64,000 nt of DNA from CAIMUS01 sp046347625. GTDB lineage: Bacteria; Pseudomonadota; Gammaproteobacteria; Competibacterales; Competibacteraceae. Position 1 is the stretch's first letter. Each line of letters opens with the position of its first letter. The stretch lies in the NCBI GenBank assembly GCA_046347625.1, contig JAXMFU010000002.1, forward strand, positions 620,001 to 684,000, given 5' to 3'. The translations under genes and the position numbers were made by a program. The notes under the pieces were generated by a model, which searched no databases, was not told where the DNA came from, and saw only the letters and a list, made by a program, of their open reading frames with translations. Positions 29,224 to 37,866 of this stretch are shown in pieces.

Positions 29224-29962
29224 CCATTTTTGGCCAGTCCTAGCCTTTGGCCGGGCGAAAACCGGGACCCCCTTCAACCCGGCTGGACTGGCCCCCTTCG
29301 TTGAAGGGCCAGCGCATAGGGGTGCGCCAAATGAGAAAAGAATTACTACCTTATGGTGAAGCAGTAACACGCCTTCGGGCCAAATACCCTGATCTCAACG
29401 AGAAAGAAATGGTTCTCTGGGTTGGTACCCTTAGCGGACCTCATAGATTAATCGCTTACCTAAATAGTGACGCCGCCTACCCTCATGAATCCCCTGTGCC
29501 GGGTATGTCCCTTGATAATTTCCTATCCGGCTGCCAAGAGCTTAATGTTTATGAGGATGAGTACGGCATTCAACAATTCAGCTTTCATGGGGATGATTCG
29601 CTGGATGATTGTTATTTTGATCCAGAGGATCTAGATAAATTTATTCCTCCTGAGCATTATTTATCATTCCAGCAATTGGTAGAAAGGTGGAAGGGCAAGA
29701 AGGATGATATTGTCGCCTTTATCAAGGAAAAAGCCACCAAGAGCAGAAAAAGCCTAGATTCCTCTTTCTTCCCTTATCTCTTTCCTTGCCACTATCCTTA
29801 CCGAAGGGATACGTCGATAGAAGAATGCATGTTCGCATTGAGCGACGTAGAAGCCTGTGAGGGGAAATGGTTTCCCGCTTCCATCGTCCATGACACAGAG
29901 GAGCAGACCGCTACCCCAGGCGGCGACCGGGAAGACGCTGTAACCGATAGCCCTACGGCACC

Positions 29963-31148
29963 CAGGGCTGTTCAATGCTAAAGCCCCTTGTAGGCTAGCA
30001 GCCGATTGAAATCGAGGGCATTATCATAGAGTTCGAGGCTGATATTAGTAATGTCGTTGAAGCGTAGCAGGTTAAGGGCGAAGCTGCGCAGCATGGCGAA
30101 AATGCCGGGGTTGCGACGGATGCGGCTGGCATCCTCACCCAAGGTGACATCCCGGACGTAGTGTGAGCGGTTCTCGATGCCCCAGTGATCGCGGATGGCC
30201 TGGGCCGCGTCGGCCGCTGACAGGGCCACCGTGGATAGGTAATAGGCCGTTTCTTGGCGCGGGACCCAGTGTTTTTGACGGGTATCGAAGACCTCGGTGT
30301 AGCGGTGGACTTCGATCAGGGTGCAGAAATGGTCGTGCCACTCCTCAAGGCCGGCACCGGGCGGCAGGTCCCAGAGCCGGGTGGTACGTTGCTCAATCCG
30401 GTTATGGCGACCGATCTCGTGGCTGTGGTGCTGATCCTGGGGCCGTTGGACAGGATACGTCTCGGTCAGCCGTTCGAATAGGGTCGGCTGATTCGCTTTC
30501 ACTTGCACAAGCAGGTGGTTGTGAGTGGCGATGACGGCCTCGACCGTTTTTTTTGGCAATGCAGTGCATCCAGGGTGAATAGTCGCCCGGACAGACCCAG
30601 CTCGTCGATCAACTGCTGGGCGGCAGGAATTTCATGCGATTTGTCGGCAGTACTGATCAGCATATGCCCCAGAATCAGGGTACGCTCGGTGGCTAGGGCA
30701 CTGAGGACTTGGATGGCCTTCTGATCTTGGAACCGGTCAAAGCTGCCACGCAGGGTTTTGCCATCGATCGCGATACCCGTCAGTCCCGTGGGCGATCCTT
30801 CCAACACTGCCGCGTGGTGACGAAAGGCCACCTCCACGTCGGCCGGATTCAATCCTTGCAAGGTGTAGCGGATCGCCGTGTGAGCCGGGGCCCGCTTCCA
30901 GTGCAGCCCACACAGGGCGTTCAGTTGCGGCAGCCGGGCCTGGATGAACCGCTGGATCTTGCGGTATGACTTGGCGTCCGACAAGATGGCCAGAATGCTG
31001 AACAACAGCAGGGGTCCCAAGGCGTACAACCGGCCTTGGGGGCGACGATGATCGGGAATGGCGGCAAGAAAGGTCGGCAGCAGCATCGGCGTAAGCTATT
31101 GTTTGAAAACAATAGGATGCCCTAATGGGAGAGCGTTGAACAGCCCTG
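29963..31148 (-). mobile_element. ISAs1-family insertion sequence, 1186 bp
   Basis: The ends carry inverted repeats (CAGGGCTGTTCAATGCT at 29963-29979, CAGGGCTGTTCAACGCT on the other strand ending at 31148). CTACGGCACC is duplicated directly outside (29953-29962 and 31149-31158), the target length range expected for ISAs1. The transposase reads on the minus strand and is frameshifted. The insertion splits a cargo gene of the island. Confidence 0.95.
29978..31086 (-). pseudogene. ISAs1-family transposase, frameshifted at an A8 run
   Basis: The N-terminal half (31086 to about 30555) reads MLLPTFLAAIPDHRRPQGRL, IAIDGKTLRGSFD and GRLFTLDALHCQKK. The C-terminal half (about 30546 to 29978) continues TVEAVIATHNHLLVQVKANQ, DHWGIENRSHYVRDVTLGED and on. 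Together they give a complete DDE ISAs1 protein with the DALH and H-W-G-I-E-N motifs. The frame changes at a run of eight A (T30547-30554 on the plus strand); nine would restore CQKKT. The break is either a mutation or a site of slippage. Only a shifted readout would give functional enzyme. Confidence 0.85.
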
Positions 31149-31560
31149 CTACGGCACCAAACATAAAGCTAGCTAGTGACGAACCACGACAATCAAGGGA
31201 AAGATTCCGCGATCAGGGAGTTTTCTGGGATGAAGCTGAAAAAGCTTACCTGAACGCCAAAGGTAAATATCCTAAACCTTCAGAATTATATCGTTTTGTT
31301 ACGCCTGAAATGTTTAAAGACGTGGTACTCGGTAAAACTAAAGGTGAGATAGCCTTGAACGGTGGCATCGTTATTAAAAGACAGTCGGTATACGACTGGC
31401 ATAACTACCGCAAGAATAAAATCAAAAAAGACCTTAGCTAGACTTTACTAGACTTTAGCTAGACTTATAGATTTAAACTAGACGTAGCGTGATTTATTTT
31501 TCCGCTTTCGTTTCAATAGGCACCGCTAAACATCAAGCGGTAACTATTGAGGCGCTAAGC

Positions 31561-31800
31561 ATGCAAAAACAAATTATTAGATTGCCCGAAGTCGTTGAAA
31601 GATACGGCCTTTCAAAGGCGACTATTTACAGGCAGGTTAAAAAAGGCCGGTTCCCGGCTCCTGTTTCTCTGACAGAAAAATTGATCGGCTGGCGACAGGA
31701 AGACTTGGATCAGTGGGCGCAGGGACTGGCGCCCTCCGGCGAAGCTGCTGGAGGCATGCGGGGTAATGAATGCCATGAAAACAAAAGCCCGGCCCCATGA
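31561..31800 (+). CDS. AlpA-family transcriptional regulator / excisionase
   Basis: The 79-aa protein (MQKQIIRLPEVVERYGLSKA, then TIYRQVKKGRFPAPVSL, then GWRQEDLDQW) is a MerR-like winged HTH of the AlpA/phage P4 Vis type. These proteins regulate integrase expression and favour excision. The ATG at 31561 follows GAGGCGCTAAGC. A longer frame from 31489 lacks a ribosome site. It lies just upstream of the primase-helicase gene, a common order in P4-like elements. Confidence 0.9.
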   Translation: MQKQIIRLPEVVERYGLSKATIYRQVKKGRFPAPVSLTEKLIGWRQEDLDQWAQGLAPSGEAAGGMRGNECHENKSPAP

Positions 31801-31844
31801 AGGTGGGTGCCGAGCAAATTCAAATCTCAGAATGGAGAATTGTA

Positions 31845-34655
31845 ATGGATAAGATCGGCTTTATCCAGTTTGTTGCTGAAAGGGCGCTCCCGCGCCTGGA
31901 AAGCATCATTACTCATTTTCTGCCTGGCGGGAAGGTTGCGGGACACGAATATGTTGCCGTCAACCCTACCAGGGCCGACAACCGGCCTGGCAGCTTCTCG
32001 ATCAACCTGAGCACCGGGCAATGGGCGGACTTCGCCACCGGCGATAAGGGCGGTGACGCAGTCTCTCTGGTGGCCTACCTGGACGGCGGCGACCAGCATA
32101 AGGCCGCTGAGGCGCTGGCCGGCTTTCTGGGTATTGATCACAGGGACTCGTCTGCATCGCCACGGCCAGAGAGTAGCCCCAAGAAGAAAACCGAATGGAC
32201 CGCTGTTGTTCCGGTTCCTGATGATGCACCGCCCGCACCGAGCCGGCACTCAAAACACGGACCGCCGTCCAGTCGATGGGATTATCGAGACCCTACCGGC
32301 GCAGTCCTGTGCTACGTGTGTCGGTTCGAGACATCCACCGGGAAGCAGTTCGCACCACAGACTTATTGCCAATCGCCAGACGGTCGACGCGAATGGCGCT
32401 GGCAGAGCCTGCCGGCACCAAGGCCCCTCTACCACGCCGATCTGCTCAAGCAGTATCCCGACGCGGTCGTTGTCGTCTGCGAGGGTGAGAAAGCGGCAGA
32501 TGGGGCTGCAATCTTATTCCCGCTGCCGGCCTACGTGACCACCACGCCGATGAACGGCGCACAGTCGCCAAGCAAAACCGACTGGACGCCGCTGGCGCAT
32601 CGTACCGTCTGGATATGGCCGGACAATGATGAGGCGGGTCGTGGCTTTGCGGATGCTGTCTGCAAGCTGATCCGAGCGGTACAGCAGGAAGGCCCGCCGG
32701 AGGATGCCGGCACGATCCACGAGCTTCGACTGGACTGGTTCAAGCGCCTGCCGGATGGTACCGAACGGGAGCTGCCAGCTAAATGGGATGCGGCCAACGC
32801 CGTCGCCAAGGGGTTTACCGCGACTCATATTAATAATGAGTTCCTGGACGATCCAGCAAACCTGTTGCTTCCTAAACTGGAGGCCGACGCTGCCGCCGCC
32901 GCGTTCAAGGACCAGCAAGACAACGCGGAGGGTGAGCGCCAGACACGTCGAGAGGAAAATGGTTTTACCGTGGTCCTTTGGAAGAAGGGCCGGCGCAACG
33001 GGGTGTACTTCCAGGACGAGGGCGATGACTCCCCGCGCTGGATATGCAGCCCGCTTTACGTGGTCGGGCAATGCCATGATGCCAGCGGTCGGTCATGGGG
33101 CAGGGTATTAGAGTTCCACGATCCTGCCGACGTTAAGCATGAGTGGACAATGCCTCAGCGGTTACTGGCTGGAGATTGCACCGCACTGCGGGAAGAACTG
33201 CTCGATCAAGGTTTGCTGATTGCCCCAGGCCGCAAGGCGCGTGAACTGTTGACCACCTACATCCAGACAGCCCGCCCGGAGAATACCTACCACTGTGTGG
33301 AACGCACCGGCTGGTATCGTGGCGCTTTCGTGCTGCCGGATGAGGTAATCGGGACCGCTGGAACAGAGCGGGTCTTGTTTCAGACCGACGGTCCCACCCG
33401 CTCAACCTATGAGCAGGCCGGCACCCTGGAAGAATGGAAGCAGGCGATAGCGGCGCTCTGTATCGGCAATTCCCGCCTGATTGTTGCAGTGTCCACTGCC
33501 TTTGCATCCATGCTGCTGGAGATCACCCGGAAGGAGAACGGCGGTCTTCACATCAGGGGTGCAAGTTCGATAGGCAAGACCATTACTCTGCGGGTCGCCG
33601 CCAGTGTTTTCGGGCATGGCCGGGACTTTGTTGAGAACTGGCGGGCCACGGATAACGGCTTAGAGGCCGTGGCAGCCTCCCATAACGACACCCTTCTGGT
33701 TTTGGACGAGTTAGGGCAGATCGATGCTCGTGTCGCAGGCGACACAGCGTATATGCTCGCCAACGGGCAAGGCAAATCCAGATCGAACCGGCAGGGAACC
33801 GCCCGCCCCCGTAAGCAGTGGCGCTTGCTGTTTCTGTCCAGTGGGGAAATCAGCCTTGCCGATCACATGCAGGCGGCGGGGAAGCGCGCCCATGCCGGGC
33901 AGGAACTGCGCCTTGTCGATATTCCTGCCGACACCCATAAGCATGGAATCTTTGAGGAGCTTCACGACTATGCCAATGGCAGCGACTTTGCAAACGCGCT
34001 GTCAGCGGCCACGACGCGGTTCTACGGAACCGCCGCCCGTGCGTTCCTCCGTGCACTGACGGCAGCACCAGCGGAGCAAACTGAAGCTGCGATTCATGCC
34101 CTGATGAAAGATTTTGTCACAGAGCATGTTCCACCAGGGGCCAGCGAACAGGTCACCCGGATTGCTGACCGGTTCGCCTTGATTGCCGCTGGTGGCGAAT
34201 TAGCAACTGCACTCGGTATCACCGGCTGGCAGTCTGGCGAGGCCATACGCGCCGCTAACGTCTGTTTCCAGGCCGCGATTCAAGCTCGTGGTGGCATCCA
34301 CCCCAGGGAAGAAATACAGGCCCTTGCCCAAATCCAGTTGTTCTTTGAGTTGCACGGCGAGAGTCGTTTTTCTCACTGGAATGAGGACGGCCTGCACAAC
34401 ACGGTTAACCGCGCTGGCTTTCGTAAGCCTACCGAACAAGGGATGGAGTTCTACGTTCTGCCGAAAGTCTTCCGCGCCGAACTCTGCAAGGGCTTCGATG
34501 CCGGGGAAGTGGCGCGACTTCTGGCTGAGCGTGGGCTGCTGTACAGGGACTCGAAAGGTAATCCGACCATCAGCAGACACCTTCCGGGCATGGAGACGAC
34601 ACGGGTCTACCACTTCAAGCCGACTATTTTTGGGGACGGCGGCAATGAGGAATGA
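31845..34655 (+). CDS. TOPRIM / DUF927 primase-helicase of a P4-like element
   Basis: The 936-aa protein has an N-terminal zinc-less primase-like part (YVAVNPTRADNRPGSFSINL), a TOPRIM segment (AVVVVCEGEKAADGA, WPDNDEAGRGFADAV) and a DUF927 ATPase domain from about 375 on. Walker A is GASSIGKT and Walker B is TLLVLDELGQ. Such proteins prime and unwind DNA for autonomous replication of satellites and plasmids. The ATG at 31845 follows TGGAGAATTGTA. The upstream ATG at 31797 overlaps the AlpA stop and is less likely. The next gene starts inside its end (ATG at 34645). Confidence 0.92.
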   Translation: MDKIGFIQFVAERALPRLESIITHFLPGGKVAGHEYVAVNPTRADNRPGSFSINLSTGQWADFATGDKGGDAVSLVAYLDGGDQHKAAEALAGFLGIDHRDSSASPRPESSPKKKTEWTAVVPVPDDAPPAPSRHSKHGPPSSRWDYRDPTGAVLCYVCRFETSTGKQFAPQTYCQSPDGRREWRWQSLPAPRPLYHADLLKQYPDAVVVVCEGEKAADGAAILFPLPAYVTTTPMNGAQSPSKTDWTPLAHRTVWIWPDNDEAGRGFADAVCKLIRAVQQEGPPEDAGTIHELRLDWFKRLPDGTERELPAKWDAANAVAKGFTATHINNEFLDDPANLLLPKLEADAAAAAFKDQQDNAEGERQTRREENGFTVVLWKKGRRNGVYFQDEGDDSPRWICSPLYVVGQCHDASGRSWGRVLEFHDPADVKHEWTMPQRLLAGDCTALREELLDQGLLIAPGRKARELLTTYIQTARPENTYHCVERTGWYRGAFVLPDEVIGTAGTERVLFQTDGPTRSTYEQAGTLEEWKQAIAALCIGNSRLIVAVSTAFASMLLEITRKENGGLHIRGASSIGKTITLRVAASVFGHGRDFVENWRATDNGLEAVAASHNDTLLVLDELGQIDARVAGDTAYMLANGQGKSRSNRQGTARPRKQWRLLFLSSGEISLADHMQAAGKRAHAGQELRLVDIPADTHKHGIFEELHDYANGSDFANALSAATTRFYGTAARAFLRALTAAPAEQTEAAIHALMKDFVTEHVPPGASEQVTRIADRFALIAAGGELATALGITGWQSGEAIRAANVCFQAAIQARGGIHPREEIQALAQIQLFFELHGESRFSHWNEDGLHNTVNRAGFRKPTEQGMEFYVLPKVFRAELCKGFDAGEVARLLAERGLLYRDSKGNPTISRHLPGMETTRVYHFKPTIFGDGGNEE

Positions 34656-35178
34656 TTATTTCGCTGAAATTGCAGACTCACCCAAAAATCAGTGTAAGGC
34701 GTGTAAGGCATGTAAGGAACCGGAAAAGTCTAATGAAAACAATGAACTTATTTCTAACACCGCCTTACAAAACGAGTGTAAGGCCAATGTTAGAAATGTT
34801 AGATCGTTGGATAGGGTGGATATTGTAGAGTCTGCTAACCTAACATTTCTAACACCCCAATGTAAGACTAATGTTAGACACCATGAAGACGAAAATGATA
34901 ATTATAACAAAAGCTTAACGAATGTCTTACATATCTTACATCCCTTACACGAAAAAAAGGATAACTGTGCAACGCCACGCACAGCCGACGAGCAGGAAGC
35001 GTTCGAGGAACGCGCCGCGATTATGGAGTTCGAGGGCAACATGTCACGGCAGGAAGCTGAGCGAAAGGCTGCTTCATACCGCCCTGTGCACGCACGGGTC
35101 CGACGGGAGCAATTTGTCGCCGGCGACACCAAGGAAAAGCACAATAAATATAGGTTAGCTTTGAGCGGCCAAGAGTGA
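34645..35178 (+). CDS. Unknown 177-aa protein whose coding sequence holds an iteron-like array
   Basis: The frame begins MRNDYFAEIADSPKNQCKAC, overlapping the primase stop by 11 bases. It contains repeated CKACK, NVRNVR and NVLHILHPL motifs that are by-products of the underlying DNA repeats. The last 70 residues (EEQ-type: ADEQEAFEERAAIMEFEGNM, SRQEAERKAASYRPVHARVR) look like an ordinary helical domain. The family is not recognised. The position right after a replication gene suggests a replication or copy-control role, or that the DNA itself is the functional part. Confidence 0.65.
   Translation: MRNDYFAEIADSPKNQCKACKACKEPEKSNENNELISNTALQNECKANVRNVRSLDRVDIVESANLTFLTPQCKTNVRHHEDENDNYNKSLTNVLHILHPLHEKKDNCATPRTADEQEAFEERAAIMEFEGNMSRQEAERKAASYRPVHARVRREQFVAGDTKEKHNKYRLALSGQE
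34692..34967. repeat. Iteron-like array of TGTWAGR heptamers in both orientations
   Basis: About fourteen copies of TGTAAGG, TGTAAGA or TGTTAGA and their complements occur within 276 bases. Three TGTAAGG are in tandem at the start (GTGTAAGGCGTGTAAGGCAT) and three complements are near the end (CTTACATATCTTACATCCCT). The local AT content is raised. In phage P4 the origin elements are short iterons recognised by the primase-helicase. By analogy this may be the element's replication origin. Confidence 0.5.
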
Positions 35179-35199
35179 CGGCAAGAGGTTATTTCTCAT

Positions 35200-35277
35200 G
35201 GCGGAGAAGCAGAACGCCAAGAGACAAGATATCCGTCAGCAGATCACTGAATCTATAGGCCATACCAGAACGTGATA
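35200..35277 (+). CDS. Possible 25-aa peptide
   Basis: MAEKQNAKRQDIRQQITESI plus five residues is preceded by AAGAGGTTATTTCTC, a usable ribosome site, and lies just after the 177-aa gene. It is too short for any family assignment and could be chance. Confidence 0.25.
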
Positions 35278-35300
35278 CCACATTTCCAGTATAATTGTTG

Positions 35301-36038
35301 TTATTGGTTTTCTGGCTTTGGAACTTCCTCAGCATCTTTTTCAGAGATCAATTCATCCCTCCACCTTCGTAGGGCGTCAGAAGCCGACCGTATTGCTTGA
35401 AGTATCTCATCAATATCCGAACGATTTAATTCACGCAGTTGCCATTCTCCATTCGGCTCCTTCTCAATGGTTGCAAGGTCAATTGGCATGCCGACCCCTC
35501 CCGCCATTGTCGCAATTGAATAATTGACGGCCCATGTCGCAAGTAATTTTCCTTCAGCAACGTTAGGCTGACGATTTCCCAATAGAGTATCTATTAGGAA
35601 TTTAAGGAACGGCGCTGCGGCCACGGCGCCGGAACCAATAACCCAAGTGTAGTGATCTTGGTCAAGATAGCGTGGTTGGCTGCCGTGCTCGAATATACAA
35701 ACTTCAGGCGCTTCGTCTTTAACAAAACAGAGAACCGTCCATAAATTCACGTTTAGTGGATCAAGGCCGGTAGATTTAAGATCTTCGACAAGATATTTAC
35801 CGACAGCCGTAGCATAATAGAGTTTGTGTTGTGCTTGCGGTAAATGATTAGCCATGACCGTCGCAATAGCCCTAAAGCGTTCGGCTAGCGCAAGGTCTCC
35901 AGAGAAAGCAAACAATTGTAGTTCAGAAAGTATGTGAATTTTTTGCCCAATTTGCTGTACAAATCCATTCACTGTGAGCATGCTGTCGCAAGCTATAACT
36001 ACCCCATCGGAGCATTTGATCGATACAACGATAGTCAT
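35301..36038 (-). CDS. Proteasome-like (HslV/Anbu-type) Ntn-hydrolase peptidase
   Basis: The 245-aa protein begins MTIVVSIKCSDGVVIACDSM, like a proteasome beta-type subunit without a propeptide. After removal of Met the nucleophile would be Thr1, with Asp17 (ACDS) at the usual spacing and Lys32 (GQKIH) one residue from the canonical Lys33. A GSGAVAAAPF turn later matches the fold. The last 45 residues are a charged helical tail (DALRRWRDELISEKDAEEVP) not typical of HslV. No HslU or other unfoldase gene is nearby. The ATG overlaps the stop of the preceding gene (ATGA), so the two form a coupled pair facing opposite to the rest of the island. Confidence 0.75.
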   Translation of the reverse strand: MTIVVSIKCSDGVVIACDSMLTVNGFVQQIGQKIHILSELQLFAFSGDLALAERFRAIATVMANHLPQAQHKLYYATAVGKYLVEDLKSTGLDPLNVNLWTVLCFVKDEAPEVCIFEHGSQPRYLDQDHYTWVIGSGAVAAAPFLKFLIDTLLGNRQPNVAEGKLLATWAVNYSIATMAGGVGMPIDLATIEKEPNGEWQLRELNRSDIDEILQAIRSASDALRRWRDELISEKDAEEVPKPENQ

Positions 36039-36463
36039 TCGCGGAAGACACTTTTCTCACGCATCTCAGGATATTTCTTATATATCGAGGAAACCAATTC
36101 CTGGAATGACAGGCGACGCACAAAAGAACCAACCGTAACGATATATTTACGCGCTGATTCTGGGAGATTGTCTGCTAATTTAAGGCCCTTTTTCAGTCCT
36201 TCATCTGTTAACCGATAAATGCGATATTGGTAACCCTTATCTATCTGTGCAAGCCCCGCCTCTACCAATTTTTCGATCTCTGAGTACACGTCAGCATCGA
36301 ATGGACCATAGTCGTAAGGCTTAAAATGAAAGTGAGGTCCGCCAATGCTATAAGATATCTCTCTATCTAAAATAAAAAAAAGTTTCTGTACTTGCACAGG
36401 TGATAATAGGACCTCCGCCCCCTGTAGTGCAATTGTTGCCAATACAACGTCTGATCGGTTCAT
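36035..36463 (-). CDS. YwgA/Panacea-like protein coupled to the proteasome-like gene
   Basis: The 142-aa protein has a pattern reminiscent of YwgA and DUF4065 (Panacea/SocA) proteins: LSPVQVQKLFFILDREI, then YDYGPFDADVYSEIEKLVEA, then YRLTDEGLKKG, a winged-helix-like end. Panacea proteins act as antitoxins or adaptors that hand clients to proteases in some systems (SocA with ClpXP). A strong GAGGTCGCAAC ribosome site precedes the ATG at 36463. The coupling to a peptidase suggests an adaptor or sensor role. This is inference, and the family call is moderate. Confidence 0.6.
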   Translation of the reverse strand: MNRSDVVLATIALQGAEVLLSPVQVQKLFFILDREISYSIGGPHFHFKPYDYGPFDADVYSEIEKLVEAGLAQIDKGYQYRIYRLTDEGLKKGLKLADNLPESARKYIVTVGSFVRRLSFQELVSSIYKKYPEMREKSVFRE

Positions 36464-36544
36464 GTTGCGACCTCTATAATAGCTTTTTTCATTTAGTCAT
36501 ACTCTCTAATCTTTCCAGTCCGCCAGATGCTCTTTCCCATCACA

Positions 36545-36709
36545 CTACCATTGCCGTTGCCGTGCTTTCCCTACTGCCGTGAGGGGAGACGGAGAGAAGT
36601 CGTCGCAAGTGGTTTCAAAGGCACAACAGCCCGTAAATTCGGCCAATGTTAAACTGATGGTGGCTAAAAAATCGCGGGGACAGTCTTCTAAATGATCGTA
36701 ACGCAGCAT
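36545..36709 (-). pseudogene. Transposase N-terminal remnant
   Basis: MLRYDHLEDCPRDFLATISL TLAEFTG (a space marks position 20) matches the start of IS5-family transposases of the type with the N-terminal HTH_Tnp_4 domain. After about 27 residues the similarity fails and a stop follows at 36545. No terminal repeat was found. It marks an old insertion upstream of the peptidase pair. Confidence 0.55.
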
Positions 36710-37151
36710 GGATCACTTTCTCTCCGTTCAGCGTACCTTAAGTGTACACTATGACAACACGAGATAGAACTTGCTCCGTCAGGATCACTGTCAAATTGAT
36801 ACCACGCACCTCGTACAGCCCTGCTGAACATTATGCACGGGACCTGCGCCGGTCCACGCGCCGATCTGAACCCCCAAACTACGATCCAGAATTTAACATA
36901 ATGCTAAAAAAGCAGCCTTGTGCAGTTTTTTGCAGGATTTATGAGCCGGTCGGGACCCGCAGCGATCTGCGCCAACGTCCCCGCTGGCTTGCGAACAGCA
37001 GAGCGAGCGTTGACTGAGCCAGTGACCTGCGCCCAGAGGAAACTGGAAGGGGGAACGCCTAGTATAGACACCAGACAAAAAGATTTGGGATACACTGGAT
37101 GGTAGGAATTTTCTGACGATCAATCGAAATCATTAGGTAAATTAACCAAAA
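36710..37151. other. Intergenic region without a supported gene
   Basis: A frame at 36742-37017 (MYTMTTRDRTCSV and on) has no ribosome site, no family likeness and a composition unlike its neighbours, so I do not call it. No structured RNA or clear repeat was seen. Confidence 0.5.
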
Positions 37152-37718
37152 ATGGCGCGGTACGGCTGGCGTAGCACCACTGAATCTCAACATCGGGTCG
37201 ATGTTCGCTATCTGCACCAGCAGGGCTGGCTGAGGGCTGGCTGCATGGGGAGGTTGTCCTGGACTTGTGGCGGCAAACCATCAGGATCAATCCATTATCG
37301 AGTTGAACCCGATACTTTGATTCTGGAGTACCGGACTCAGCCCAACGGTGGCGAGTGGCAAGATGTAACCGAGCGTGTACCGCTGGAGTACAGCCCCTGC
37401 AACTACGGCGGCTGTCGGCCCTGGCTGCATTGTCCACACTGTAATCGCCGCGTGGCGGTGCTCTATGGTGGCGCGCGCTTTCTCTGCCGTCACTGTCGCG
37501 GCTTAGCCTATGCCAGCCAGCAGGAAATCCGGGCACATAGGCTGATTCGGAAGGCGCAGCGTATCCGCGAACGGTTCGGGGGCTCTGGCAATCTGCTGGA
37601 GCCCTTCCCCTCAAAGCCCAAGGGAATGCACTGGAAAACCTACCGGCGCTTGCGGGAGAAGGGGGAAACGGCTCGTCAGGAATCGTTGCAGATGGCTTTG
37701 CGTTGGTTCGAGCGCTGA
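37152..37718 (+). CDS. Zinc-ribbon protein of mobile elements, unknown function
   Basis: The 188-aa protein begins MARYGWRSTTESQHRVDVRY. Residues 90-120 contain two CxxC pairs (LHCPHCNRRVAVLYGGARFL followed by CRHCRGLAYASQ), so a zinc ribbon is likely, with an additional upstream CNYGGC. The C-terminal third is basic and helical (RLIRKAQRIRERFGG, KTYRRLREKGE). Similar proteins are common on integrative elements. DNA or RNA binding is inferred from the ribbon and charge. The gene is not tightly linked to either neighbour. Confidence 0.65.
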   Translation: MARYGWRSTTESQHRVDVRYLHQQGWLRAGCMGRLSWTCGGKPSGSIHYRVEPDTLILEYRTQPNGGEWQDVTERVPLEYSPCNYGGCRPWLHCPHCNRRVAVLYGGARFLCRHCRGLAYASQQEIRAHRLIRKAQRIRERFGGSGNLLEPFPSKPKGMHWKTYRRLREKGETARQESLQMALRWFER

Positions 37719-37866
37719 AAACCGGTGCCGTGCCTGATGCGCTGGAACATCCCAGAAACCGCCCACAATGCCCGTAGCGCCGCGTTATCACTCGACCTAT
37801 AGGCTTTAAGAAGCTGGAACGGATACCGGCTATGCTAATAAAATAGCAAGAAATCCAAACACAGCC

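Larger units (their letters stand above)
29331..31441 (+). pseudogene. Hypothetical cargo gene interrupted by ISAs1; ancestral product 304 aa
   Basis: The 5' part (29331-29962) reads MRKELLPYGEAVTRLRAKYP to DAVTDSPTAP. The 3' part (31159-31441) continues NIKLASDEPRQSRERFRDQG to YDWHNYRKNKIKKDLS. Deleting the IS and one 10-bp target copy leaves 915 bases, an exact 305-codon frame. AGGGG precedes the ATG at 29331. The ancestral protein has an acidic middle (DDSLDDCYFDPEDLDKF) and a basic C-terminus with a helix-turn-helix flavour. I do not recognise its family. As it stands, translation runs 6 codons into the IS and stops at 29981. Confidence 0.85.

Noticed and set aside
36742..37017. Short open frame MYTMTTRDRTCSV
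   Set aside because: No ribosome site, no recognisable family, unusual composition.
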